DNA of 52,540 nucleotides from Bacteroidota bacterium. GTDB lineage: Bacteria; Bacteroidota; Bacteroidia; JABDFU01. The position numbers were made by a program, and so were the translations under genes. The stretch lies in contig JABDFU010000012.1 of assembly GCA_013286385.1 (NCBI GenBank), positions 1 to 52,540 on the forward strand. Reading direction: 5' to 3'. This document shows positions 17,058 through 25,440 of the stretch, piece by piece. The stretch's first letter is position 1. The number at the start of each line of letters is the position of its first letter. Below the pieces are notes generated by a model that had not been told where the DNA came from, did not search any database, and worked only from the letters and a program-made list of their open reading frames with translations.

Positions 17058-18551
17058 ATGTTTTTCAAACTACTTAAAATCAGGTATGTTCTCATGCTTT
17101 CAGGGCTTTTTCTGATTGTGCAGGCCCGGGAGTGCATGGTGGGAATAAAGAAATTAAGCCGGCAAAAGGACACTTCTGTATTCTCAGGATTTGCCGATCT
17201 GGATGCCATCAGGCATAGGGGCAAGCTCATTGTCCTGGCTGAAAACAATTCCACCAGTTATTTTGTTTACAAAGGGGAACCAATGGGTTATGATTATGAA
17301 TTGCTGAATGCCTTTGCCAATCATCTTGGCGTGGAACTTGAGATGGTAGTGATTGAAGACATGAATACCATACTGGATGAGTTAAATGCCGGTAAAGCCG
17401 ATCTGGCAGCTGCAAATCTTACTGTTACCAATGACAGGACTAAACTTGTTGACTTTACGGATCCTCTCATGCAGACCAGGCAGGTATTGGTACAACGAAA
17501 GCCAAAAGGCTGGAAAAAGATGCCAGGCAGTGCAATTGAAAAAAAATTAGTAAGGAATCTGAATGAACTTGCAGGGAAAACCATTCATGTAAGAAAGGGT
17601 TCCTCCTTTTATTCAAGGCTTGTCAGTTTGTCCCAGGAGATCGGAGCTGAAATTGATATTACAGAAGCGGCGGGAAACCAGGATACGGAAGAACTTATCG
17701 GATATGTAGCCAAGGGATATATTCAGTATACAGTTGCCGATGAAAACATTGCTTTGGTAAATCAAACCTATTTTGACAATATCGATATAAAAACGGCCAT
17801 CAGTTTTCCTCAGAAAATAGCATGGGCTGTCCGCAAAAGATCTCCTGACCTTCTGAAGGAAATTAACGGTTGGCTTGCGGATGCCAATTCTAAAGGATTG
17901 CAGGCTGCCGTATACAGCAAATATTTTGTGAATCAGCGGGAAGCCAGTGAGCGTATGGAAAGCGAATTTTTCTGTCTGAACGGAGGCTCCATTTCTCCAT
18001 ATGATCATGCCATTCAAAAATACAGCAAACAATTGGGATGGGATTGGAGATTGCTGGCCTCCATGATTTATCAGGAGTCGCATTTTAATCCGGAGGCTCA
18101 GTCCTGGGCAGGAGCATTCGGTTTAATGCAGCTGATTCCCGCAACATCAAAGCGATTTGGGGCCGATAGCCTGATCGCTTCACCCATACAGAATATTGAG
18201 GCCGGAACTAATTTTTTGATGCATCTGGACAGGTATTGGGCAGCTTTTATAAGCGATTCTTCAGAACGGATAAAATTCGTTCTGGCCTCTTATAACGTGG
18301 GCCTTGGACATGTTATTGATGCCCGGAATCTGGCCCGTAAATATGGCAAAGACCCTGATTTATGGGAAAATAATGTAGATTTCTATCTTTTAAACAAATC
18401 AAAACCAAAGTATTACAATGATGAAGTCGTCAAGTATGGCTATTGCAGGGGAGAAGAGCCCTATTATTATGTAAAAAAAATATTAACAAGATTGGAACAT
18501 TATCGTAACGTAATGCGTATACAAGAACAAACCGCAACAATCGAGCTATGA
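17058..18551 (+). CDS. mltF: MltF-like lytic transglycosylase with solute-binding domain
   Basis: The enzyme cleaves peptidoglycan glycan strands between MurNAc and GlcNAc in the periplasm. From ATG 17058 (497 residues) it has an N-terminal hydrophobic segment, an SBP_bac_3-like domain (about 45-280: GKLIVLAENN, YDYELLNAFANHLG, DLAAANLTVT) and an SLT domain with catalytic Glu340 in IYQESHFNP plus AFGLMQLIPAT and LASYNVG. The TTG start at 17040 was rejected: ATG 17058 is preceded by an unusually strong AGGAGG (17048-17053). The 58-aa gene overlaps its stop by ATGA. In MltF the binding-protein domain is regulatory. Confidence 0.9.
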   Translation: MFFKLLKIRYVLMLSGLFLIVQARECMVGIKKLSRQKDTSVFSGFADLDAIRHRGKLIVLAENNSTSYFVYKGEPMGYDYELLNAFANHLGVELEMVVIEDMNTILDELNAGKADLAAANLTVTNDRTKLVDFTDPLMQTRQVLVQRKPKGWKKMPGSAIEKKLVRNLNELAGKTIHVRKGSSFYSRLVSLSQEIGAEIDITEAAGNQDTEELIGYVAKGYIQYTVADENIALVNQTYFDNIDIKTAISFPQKIAWAVRKRSPDLLKEINGWLADANSKGLQAAVYSKYFVNQREASERMESEFFCLNGGSISPYDHAIQKYSKQLGWDWRLLASMIYQESHFNPEAQSWAGAFGLMQLIPATSKRFGADSLIASPIQNIEAGTNFLMHLDRYWAAFISDSSERIKFVLASYNVGLGHVIDARNLARKYGKDPDLWENNVDFYLLNKSKPKYYNDEVVKYGYCRGEEPYYYVKKILTRLEHYRNVMRIQEQTATIEL

Positions 18552-18724
18552 ACAGGGAACAAATACAAGAGGTACTCAAATGGTTAAATGACCAGATTGA
18601 GTATGCGAATGAATCGATTCACGAAGCTCATCAGTCTCGTAACTATGGCCGGGAATCCCAGTACGAAGGTGTCAGAGATGCCTTCATGAGGTGTCTGAAC
18701 AAACTTAAAGAAGAACATGTCTGA
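18548..18724 (+). CDS. small acidic-basic helical protein, 58 aa, coupled to mltF
   Basis: ATG 18548 overlaps the mltF stop (ATGA), the classic arrangement for translational coupling. The product starts MNREQIQEVLKWLND and ends KLKEEHV; it is predicted helical, with no membrane span or signal. It stops one base before the end of the convergent M23 gene. The reading is intact and codon use looks like its neighbours. I do not recognise the family; a cytoplasmic partner role is a guess. Confidence 0.65.
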   Translation: MNREQIQEVLKWLNDQIEYANESIHEAHQSRNYGRESQYEGVRDAFMRCLNKLKEEHV

Positions 18725-18725
18725 A

Positions 18726-19493
18726 TCAGGTTGGCAGAACCGACCAGCCTTTATGCGAGTAGTTAAACAAAAATTTTTCCCTTATCAGTTTCTTCTCCCC
18801 GAATTCAATCAGGTATTTCGGATTAATAGGCTTGCTTAAAAGCCGCACCTCAAAATGAAGATGATTCCCGGTGGCATTTCCTGTGGCTCCACCAAGCCCG
18901 ACAGTCTCTCCTGAATTTACAACTTGTCCAACCTTCACCTTAATTTTGGACAAATGTGCATAAAGTGTTTCCAGCCCGTTTTCGTGCCGGACTACTACCA
19001 CATATCCATAACCGTTTTGCCAGTTTGCGAAACGAACAATTCCGTCGAAAGCAGCGTAAACCGGAGTGCCTTTGCGAAGGTCAATGTCAATACCGTTGTG
19101 ATTGTAGGTTTTATGCCAGCCGTAATTGCAGGTAATTACTCCTTCAGCGGGTAAGGTGAAACATGGATGCTGCTCGTCCACAATATTAATCAGACAGTTG
19201 GTATCCAGGCGGGAATTCATTTCGGTCCAGGAAAAAACATTTTTTTCATCCCAGATTTCTCTTTTTTCAATTACGGCAATGTTGATTTCCCTGATCATGT
19301 CCGATGGAATGGAATCCATTTCAAACAAATAATCAATCAGGGTTTCAAGCTGACCGAGATTCATGGTCCTTATGAAGCTTTGGGTAGTATCCGGAGAGGG
19401 AGGACTCTTTTTTTCAGCGTGTGGATTTTCTGAAAATGAAATAACAGGTACCAGTAGTCCTATTGCTAAAAACCGAAAGAAAAATAAAGACAT
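18726..19493 (-). CDS. M23 family (LytM-like) metallopeptidase
   Basis: The 255-residue protein has a signal peptide (1-21) and a C-terminal LytM domain with the zinc ligands in HNGIDID and HLHFEV and the GGATGNATG segment between. Such enzymes are peptidoglycan endopeptidases or their inactive activators; all usual ligand residues appear present here. The N-terminal 100 residues are of unknown type. It lies three bases downstream of sucD on the same strand, an odd pairing with no evident functional link, so probably just co-transcribed. It converges on the mltF unit, another wall-hydrolase gene. Confidence 0.9.
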   Translation of the reverse strand: MSLFFFRFLAIGLLVPVISFSENPHAEKKSPPSPDTTQSFIRTMNLGQLETLIDYLFEMDSIPSDMIREINIAVIEKREIWDEKNVFSWTEMNSRLDTNCLINIVDEQHPCFTLPAEGVITCNYGWHKTYNHNGIDIDLRKGTPVYAAFDGIVRFANWQNGYGYVVVVRHENGLETLYAHLSKIKVKVGQVVNSGETVGLGGATGNATGNHLHFEVRLLSKPINPKYLIEFGEKKLIREKFLFNYSHKGWSVLPT

Positions 19494-19496
19494 GTG

Positions 19497-20381
19497 TCAG
19501 GATACTACAGCTTTTTTAAGTGCCTGTGCCATGGTTTTCCCAATTACAGCGGGCGATTCGACCACGTGTACTCCACAGGAACGCAATATTTTCATTTTTG
19601 CAGCAGCGGTATCATCAGCTCCACCAACAATAGCACCGGCATGACCCATTGTTCTTCCTGCCGGGGCTGTCTGACCTGCAATAAATCCTACGACAGGTTT
19701 AGTCCCATTTAGCTTTATCCAGTTAGCGGCTTCGGCTTCCATGCCTCCGCCGATTTCTCCGATCATAACTATGCCTTCTGTTTCGGGGTCTTTCATTAGT
19801 AATTCGACCGCATCCTTAGTTGAAGTGCCGATAATCGGGTCACCACCTATACCTATTGCTGTTGTGATACCCAAACCGGCCTTAACAACCTGATCAGCTG
19901 CCTCATAGGTCAATGTTCCGGATTTCGAAACAATGCCTATTTTTCCCTTTTTAAATACAAAACCAGGCATAATGCCCACTTTTGCCTCCCCGGCGGTAAT
20001 AATACCAGGGCAGTTTGGTCCTATAAGACGGCAATTGCGGCCTTTCAGGTATTCCTTTGCAGCAATCATATCCCTTGTCGGGATTCCTTCTGTAATACAC
20101 ACGATTACTCTGATTCCGGCCTCTGCAGCTTCCATTATTGCATCTGCGGCGAAAGCCGGTGGAACGAAGATTATGGATACATCTGCACCTGTTGATTTTA
20201 CTGCATTTTCAACCGTGTTGAATACGGGTCGGTCCAGATGGCTTGATCCGCCTTTGCCAGGAGTAACACCACCAACCACAGTTGTGCCGTATTCAATCAT
20301 CTGAGTGGCGTGAAAGGTGCCTTCTGTACCTGTAAAGCCCTGTACAATCACTTTTGAATTTTTGTTTACAAGTACGCTCAT
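19497..20381 (-). CDS. sucD: succinyl-CoA ligase, alpha subunit
   Basis: The 294-residue alpha subunit of the TCA-cycle enzyme converts succinyl-CoA to succinate with NTP formation. It has the CoA-binding block [40 protein letters not shown], the phospho-histidine in GHAGAIVGG, and GGDPIIGTS. Length is normal. The beta subunit (sucC) is not in the window, which is common in Bacteroidota. It leads a short unit with the M23 peptidase and diverges from mnmE. Confidence 0.97.
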   Translation of the reverse strand: MSVLVNKNSKVIVQGFTGTEGTFHATQMIEYGTTVVGGVTPGKGGSSHLDRPVFNTVENAVKSTGADVSIIFVPPAFAADAIMEAAEAGIRVIVCITEGIPTRDMIAAKEYLKGRNCRLIGPNCPGIITAGEAKVGIMPGFVFKKGKIGIVSKSGTLTYEAADQVVKAGLGITTAIGIGGDPIIGTSTKDAVELLMKDPETEGIVMIGEIGGGMEAEAANWIKLNGTKPVVGFIAGQTAPAGRTMGHAGAIVGGADDTAAAKMKILRSCGVHVVESPAVIGKTMAQALKKAVVS

Positions 20382-20500
20382 TTTTATCGGATTTTGAATA
20401 AAGTTTTAACAGTCCGTGAAGATAAATAAAATGTAGGTATATTTAAAATTGAATAATCCATTAGTTTATCAGATACGATCCTCTAAATAGCGATACGATT

Positions 20501-21871
20501 TTGGCTCTGGCCACTCCTGATGGAGTGGGCGCAATTGGAATAATCAGAGTCTCAGGCAAAAATGCTTTTCAAATTTGCAGCACGCTTTTTTTCAGGAAAT
20601 CGGGATTGCCTGTAGATATCAGCAAACTCAATTCTCACAGCATTCACCTTGGCGTCCTGAAGGAGAACGATCTGGTACTGGATGAGGTTCTGCTGAGCGT
20701 GTTTAAGGGCCCCAATTCCTATACTTCTGAGGACATTGTGGAATTTTCCTGTCACGGATCCCGGTACATTCAGCAACAACTGATTCAATTGCTGATTCGT
20801 CGCGGAGCCCGTCTGGCGGAGGCCGGAGAATTTACATTCAGGGCATTTTTCAATCAAAAGTTAGATCTTGTCCAGGCAGAAGCCGTTGCCGATCTCATCG
20901 CTTCAACCTCCGCTACTTCTCATCAGGTGGCGATGCAGCAGATGAGAGGAGGATTCTCCAGTAAAATAAAAATACTGAGAGAAAACCTTGTGAATTTCGC
21001 TTCTTTAATTGAGTTGGAACTGGACTTTAGTGAGGAAGATGTTGAGTTTGCCGATCGTAAGGATTTAAAGCAATTGGTATTATCTATACAAAAGGTGATT
21101 CAAAGACTTGTGGATTCCTTTGAATTGGGTAATGTGATAAAAAACGGGATTCCGGTTGCCATTGTTGGAAAGCCGAATGCCGGAAAGTCAACATTGCTGA
21201 ATGTATTGCTGGAAGAAGACAGGGCCATCGTTTCGGACATTCCGGGTACTACACGCGATACCATTGAAGATGAAATGAGTATTGAAGGCATTCTTTTTCG
21301 TTTTATTGACACGGCCGGAATTCGTCAGACGTCTGAATTAATTGAGCAAATCGGGGTTTCACGCACTTTTGAGAAAATCCAGAAATCGTCCATTGTTGTT
21401 TACCTGTTCGATGTTCATGAACTCACAAAGACCGGCCTGAATTCTGAAATTCAGGAAATCAAGGAGCATCTGAATGAAAATTCACAGTTGGTTATTGTTG
21501 GAAACAAAATCGACAGGGAAGACCTGAGCTATACAGAAAAAGAATTCGCTTCCTTTAAGGACATTCTGTTCATTTCTGCCAAAGAGCGTCGTAATATCGA
21601 CGCGTTGCGCAAGCGATTCGTTGACTTATTTGACAGCCGTACTATTAACGTTACGGAAACCGTAGTGACCAATGCCCGTCACGTTCAGGCCCTTCAGAAT
21701 GCAAGTTTTGCGCTCGAAAAAGTGTACGAGGGGCTGAACCGTAATATTTCGGGGGAATTGATTTCTGTTGACATTAAAAATGCGCTGCATCACCTGGGAC
21801 TGATTACCGGGGAGGTTACCAGCGAAGATCTGCTTTCCAATATTTTCAGTAAGTTCTGTATCGGAAAGTGA
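20501..21871 (+). CDS. mnmE: tRNA modification GTPase MnmE
   Basis: MnmE, with MnmG, makes the cmnm5 modification at U34 of certain tRNAs. The N-terminal domain (ALATPDGVGAIGIIRVSG), the helical domain, the G domain (GKPNAGKSTLLN, DTAG, NKID) and the C-terminal FCIGK are all present; total 456 codons from a TTG at 20501. The start is doubtful: the conserved S-D-T-I preceding ALATP is encoded just upstream, in frame, but no ATG, GTG or TTG precedes it before a stop at 20462. Removing one A from AAA at 20485-20487 would join it to LNNPLVYQIRSS from a TTG at 20450. So the 5' end may carry a one-base error. Confidence 0.93.
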   Translation: MALATPDGVGAIGIIRVSGKNAFQICSTLFFRKSGLPVDISKLNSHSIHLGVLKENDLVLDEVLLSVFKGPNSYTSEDIVEFSCHGSRYIQQQLIQLLIRRGARLAEAGEFTFRAFFNQKLDLVQAEAVADLIASTSATSHQVAMQQMRGGFSSKIKILRENLVNFASLIELELDFSEEDVEFADRKDLKQLVLSIQKVIQRLVDSFELGNVIKNGIPVAIVGKPNAGKSTLLNVLLEEDRAIVSDIPGTTRDTIEDEMSIEGILFRFIDTAGIRQTSELIEQIGVSRTFEKIQKSSIVVYLFDVHELTKTGLNSEIQEIKEHLNENSQLVIVGNKIDREDLSYTEKEFASFKDILFISAKERRNIDALRKRFVDLFDSRTINVTETVVTNARHVQALQNASFALEKVYEGLNRNISGELISVDIKNALHHLGLITGEVTSEDLLSNIFSKFCIGK

Positions 21872-22259
21872 AGTCCTTTTACTCCGTTAAAACTCTCAGT
21901 TTTGAAATGTACATGAATTTTAGATTTTAGTTTCTGAGACCAAAGTAGTTTATTTTACAATCGGGCAGAGGAGGAAAGCCGTAATTAATTGCCTCAAAAT
22001 CGGGCGACTTTCCGGTAGGGCAATTAATATGTTTTGCTTTCGAAGAAAACTTGGTGTTTACACGGATACTGGTACATCCTTACTGCAAAAGTGAATATCT
22101 GACCGAGCGTTTTTGGTATTTCCCGGATCACAGCTTCTAAATATTTTGAGAGAGTTAGAAAAAATTAAGGAGTTACAATCAAAACAGGTTTGGAAAGAAA
22201 CGCTTTAAATAAATACTGACCTGTTTGATTTACTGAAAAGGTACTATTTTTTTTACACT
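21872..22259. other. gene-poor 388-bp spacer with inverted repeats and a possible gene remnant
   Basis: No intact gene was found. Two inverted repeats are visible: ATTAATTGCC (21984-21993) with GGCAATTAAT (22019-22028), and AAACAGGT (22182-22189) with ACCTGTTT (22219-22226). On the minus strand a protein-like frame without a start runs from 22079 to a stop at 21927 (50 codons, containing GKSPDFEAINYGFPPLPDC). It may be the tail of a decayed gene. The spacer lies between core mnmE and the glycan island. Confidence 0.5.
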
Positions 22260-23258
22260 TTACTTTTTATATGAAATGGATTCAATCCTAAAGCCTATTG
22301 GCAAAATCATATATTTAGAGATGTAGTGGTATAATCGAATAGATACCCTATTCAGTAAAACGGATTGAATTCTTGCCACAGTTCCTTTCGAATCAATTTG
22401 TAAGTACTCTTCACTGTACTTTTTATAGGAGATTAAATCCTTTTGTTCAAATAATTTTAAATGAAGTTCCCGGTAAAAGAATCTAAATTGCTTCAATAGC
22501 ATTGCATTATTTATTTTCTTGTTTCCGATCAGTTGTTTTAATGCCGTCACTTTTCCAATCGACTGTGAAATGATATCGTGGTGAACATTGCTGCCATGTA
22601 TACGATAATAAACTGTTCTGTCGGGAAGACCTAAGACATTGAATCCCGAATCGGCAATTCTTAACCAAAGGTCAAAGTCTTCCGTCCCCCTGAGAATCTG
22701 ATTTTCATTAAAAAAGCCAATTTTTTCAAAAATGTTTTTTTTTAATAAAACGGTTCCGGTATTGGTTGTATTGGAAGTAAGTAAAATATTCAGAAACATT
22801 TCCCCGCTAAAACTACCCGTTACCCATTTGTAAGGAACAATGGATTTTGAATCTCCATTTTCGTTAAGGTAGAATCCCAGGGTATAAACCATATCGACCG
22901 AAGAAAAATCCCAATTTAAAAATTGAATTTCCAATTTAGTATTAATCCAGATATCGTCAGAATCCAGAAATGCAATTATTTCACCTTGGGCGCTTTTAAT
23001 CCCTAAATTTCTTGCAGAGGCTTGCCCTCCATTTTCTTTGTATAAATACTTAATACGGCTGTCATTGGCAGCATGTTTGGAAACGATACTCTGTGTGCCA
23101 TCCGTTGACCCATCATCAATTATGATTAATTCCAAAGTGGGATAAGTTTGGGTCAAAACCGAATTGATTGCTTCCGAAATATATGCTTCTCTGTTATAAG
23201 TAGGCATTATTACAGAAACCAGAAGGCTTTGGTTTATTAACTTATTTTGCATAGTCAA
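22260..23258 (-). CDS. glycosyltransferase family 2
   Basis: The 332-residue cytoplasmic or membrane-associated enzyme has a GT-A fold: VSVIMPTYNRE, IIIDDGSTDGTQ, GGQASARNLGI and the metal-binding DSDD (FLDSDDIW), followed by the acceptor-side motif TEDFDLWLRI. It would add a nucleotide-activated sugar to a growing surface glycan. It is the first gene of the AT-richer island and is transcribed toward mnmE. Donor and acceptor are not predictable. Three tandem AACAAGCTT units lie just upstream of its start. Confidence 0.93.
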   Translation of the reverse strand: MTMQNKLINQSLLVSVIMPTYNREAYISEAINSVLTQTYPTLELIIIDDGSTDGTQSIVSKHAANDSRIKYLYKENGGQASARNLGIKSAQGEIIAFLDSDDIWINTKLEIQFLNWDFSSVDMVYTLGFYLNENGDSKSIVPYKWVTGSFSGEMFLNILLTSNTTNTGTVLLKKNIFEKIGFFNENQILRGTEDFDLWLRIADSGFNVLGLPDRTVYYRIHGSNVHHDIISQSIGKVTALKQLIGNKKINNAMLLKQFRFFYRELHLKLFEQKDLISYKKYSEEYLQIDSKGTVARIQSVLLNRVSIRLYHYISKYMILPIGFRIESISYKK

Positions 23259-23271
23259 TCAGTCCCTTAAC

Positions 23272-23298
23272 AACAAGCTTAACAAGCTTAACAAGCTT
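23272..23298. repeat. three tandem copies of a 9-bp unit (AACAAGCTT)
   Basis: Exact triplication of AACAAGCTT lies 14 bp upstream of the GT2 start codon, in the divergent GT2/FkbM intergenic region (205 bp). It could change spacing of the GT2 promoter by slippage, but no promoter box was assigned. Confidence 0.8.
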
Positions 23299-23463
23299 AA
23301 CGGGCTGGCTGCGAAAATACAACATAGAAACGGTTTCTCAGAAGAAACTAAAGAAGAATAAATTCAAGACATATTGGTTTTTTCCGATATTTGTTTTAAT
23401 TAGAAAAATAAAGCACTGGATTGTCAGGATAAGCTACCTGAAAAACTAAGACAAGTTGGAATT

Positions 23464-24318
23464 ATGCTGTTTCTGCTGAAAATTTTAAACAGGCTTGGTT
23501 GCATTAAATTTTTTAATTTCAACACCCAACTTGTGATAAATGGCAAGAAATTTAATTTGCCTATTTCCGGGGGTATAGGGTTTGGAAATATTCCAATGTC
23601 CGAAATCTGGATGGTAAAATGCCTTGATCTTCTATTGCAAATTAAAAAGGGGACGTTTATAGATATTGGAGCGAACATTGGACAATCCTTGCTGAAAGTT
23701 AAATCGGTGGACAGCCAAATCAATTACATTGGATTTGAACCAAACCCTAAATGTGTCAGCTATATCGAAGAAATCATTAAAGAAAACAATTTTTTAAGCA
23801 CTCAAATTGTTCCCACTGGGGTATCAAATGAAAATGGGATTTTGAAATTAAATTTATTTCATAATAATGCTACTGACATAAGTGCAAGTCTTATCGATAA
23901 TTTCCAAAATGACAATACGGTATACCAAAAATATATAGTTGTTTCAGATCAAGCTTCAATAAGCAGGATATTGCCTGATGATATTTGCATAGTCAAAATT
24001 GATGTGGAGGGTTATGAATGGTTTGTTGTTCAGGCACTGAATGAAGTATTGCTCAAACAACGACCTTTTGTATTAATTGAAATTTTACCGGTCTATTCAG
24101 AATCTAACCGTAAACGTTACGAACCTCAGATGAAACTTGAAAAATATTTTATTGATATGAATTACCAATTTATGAGAATTGTAAAAGATGCAGAAGATAA
24201 TTTCCTTTCCCTTGAAATTATTGAGAAAATTGATGTTCATGGGGATACAACTAAATGCGAGTACCTTATTACTCCTCATGAACATATAAAACGGATTTGC
24301 TCAATTTTCAAAACATAA
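23464..24318 (+). CDS. FkbM family methyltransferase
   Basis: The 284-residue SAM-dependent methyltransferase has the FkbM pattern: GTFIDIGANIGQS for SAM binding, IGFEPNPKCV, and IVKIDVEGYEW with the conserved Asp-Val-Glu-Gly. Family members O-methylate sugars or polyketides. In this locus a sugar of the surface glycan is the likely target. It starts a rightward trio with the acyltransferase and a group-1 glycosyltransferase (gaps 33 and 30 bp with the starts chosen here). Confidence 0.9.
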   Translation: MLFLLKILNRLGCIKFFNFNTQLVINGKKFNLPISGGIGFGNIPMSEIWMVKCLDLLLQIKKGTFIDIGANIGQSLLKVKSVDSQINYIGFEPNPKCVSYIEEIIKENNFLSTQIVPTGVSNENGILKLNLFHNNATDISASLIDNFQNDNTVYQKYIVVSDQASISRILPDDICIVKIDVEGYEWFVVQALNEVLLKQRPFVLIEILPVYSESNRKRYEPQMKLEKYFIDMNYQFMRIVKDAEDNFLSLEIIEKIDVHGDTTKCEYLITPHEHIKRICSIFKT

Positions 24319-24351
24319 TTTCACTCAGCTCCATTGGAAGAAATTGACAAG

Positions 24352-25410
24352 ATGCAAAAAGTTCATTTGCCTGGTTTGAATGGCATAAGAGCTATTGCTT
24401 CTTTAGTCGTGCTTTTTGGTCACATAGATGAATACCTGTACCTTTTTGGATTAACCTCTTTAGGTCTTGATGAGCATTGTGCTCCAAGATATGGGGTAAC
24501 TCTTTTTTTTGTTTTAAGCGGTTTTTTAATTACCTATCTGCTTTTAATTGAAAAGCATTTTTATAATAAAATTAATATAGTTCAATTTTATTTCAGAAGA
24601 ATTTTACGGATCTGGCCTTTGTATTTTTTAATTATTTTTATTTCTCCCTTTATCCTGGTTTTGTTCGGTATAAATCCGTTAACGAAGTTATCCGGTTATC
24701 TGATGTACGTTTTGTTTATTCCAAATGTTGCATTTGCACTAAATAGGATCATCCCTGGTATCCCGATTCTTTGGTCAATCGGGGTAGAGGAACAATTTTA
24801 TTTGTTCTGGCCATGGGTAATTGGCAAGTCTGAAAAACCGATCAAAGCGATCGTTTCGGTGATTCTTATATATTTTCTTGTTAAATTGATTCTGCATTTT
24901 TTTAATCACAATGAACTGATTTTGCTTACAAGAATTGATTGTATGGCAATCGGAGGAGTTGGTGCATATCTGTCAGTGGTCCATTTTGACAAATGCCGCA
25001 TTATTTTTAATAAATGGATCCAAGGAATTGCCTGGATTTCGATTGGCAGTATCCTTTTGTTTCCGATCTATAAACCGGATTTTTTTATAAACGAATTATA
25101 CTCCTGTTTGTTTACTATTGTTATTATGAACATAAGCCTTAATAACTATTCCCTGATTAAACTAAATAACGGTTTTTGGAACTTTGTAGGTAAGTTGTCT
25201 TATGGGGTTTACATCTATCACGTTCCGGTTCTCTTTATTTCATCGTATTTTCTGAAAAATAAATTTTCAAATTCCCCTGGCAGCATTTTTGGTATATTCT
25301 TAATTGTAATTACCTGCACCTATACTATTGCATACCTTTCATATAATTATTTCGAAATGAAATTTTTATTAATGAAAGGAAAATATTCTAAGGTGTTAAG
25401 TTCACCTTAG
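24352..25410 (+). CDS. acyltransferase 3 family (OafA/YrhL-like) membrane protein
   Basis: The multi-span membrane protein (352 residues from ATG 24352) shows the family signatures LNGIRAIASLVVLFGHI, FFVLSGFLITYLL, YFRRILRIWPLYF and WSIGVEEQFYLFWPW. These enzymes O-acetylate or otherwise acylate sugars on the periplasmic side. There is no C-terminal SGNH domain, so acyl transfer would rely on the membrane domain alone. A TTG at 24334 would add six residues; ATG 24352 (MQKVHLPGLNGIRA) is preferred because the domain begins right after it. Confidence 0.9.
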   Translation: MQKVHLPGLNGIRAIASLVVLFGHIDEYLYLFGLTSLGLDEHCAPRYGVTLFFVLSGFLITYLLLIEKHFYNKINIVQFYFRRILRIWPLYFLIIFISPFILVLFGINPLTKLSGYLMYVLFIPNVAFALNRIIPGIPILWSIGVEEQFYLFWPWVIGKSEKPIKAIVSVILIYFLVKLILHFFNHNELILLTRIDCMAIGGVGAYLSVVHFDKCRIIFNKWIQGIAWISIGSILLFPIYKPDFFINELYSCLFTIVIMNISLNNYSLIKLNNGFWNFVGKLSYGVYIYHVPVLFISSYFLKNKFSNSPGSIFGIFLIVITCTYTIAYLSYNYFEMKFLLMKGKYSKVLSSP

Positions 25411-25440
25411 CCGGTATACTAATTCAATTTGAAACGCTAC

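Noticed and set aside
21850-21871. Island attachment repeat at the mnmE 3' end
   Set aside because: No second copy of the terminal TTCTGTATCGGAAAG sequence was found at the far end of the glycan island, and there is no integrase.
23272-23298. CRISPR-like repeat
   Set aside because: Units are directly adjacent with no spacers and no cas genes are present.
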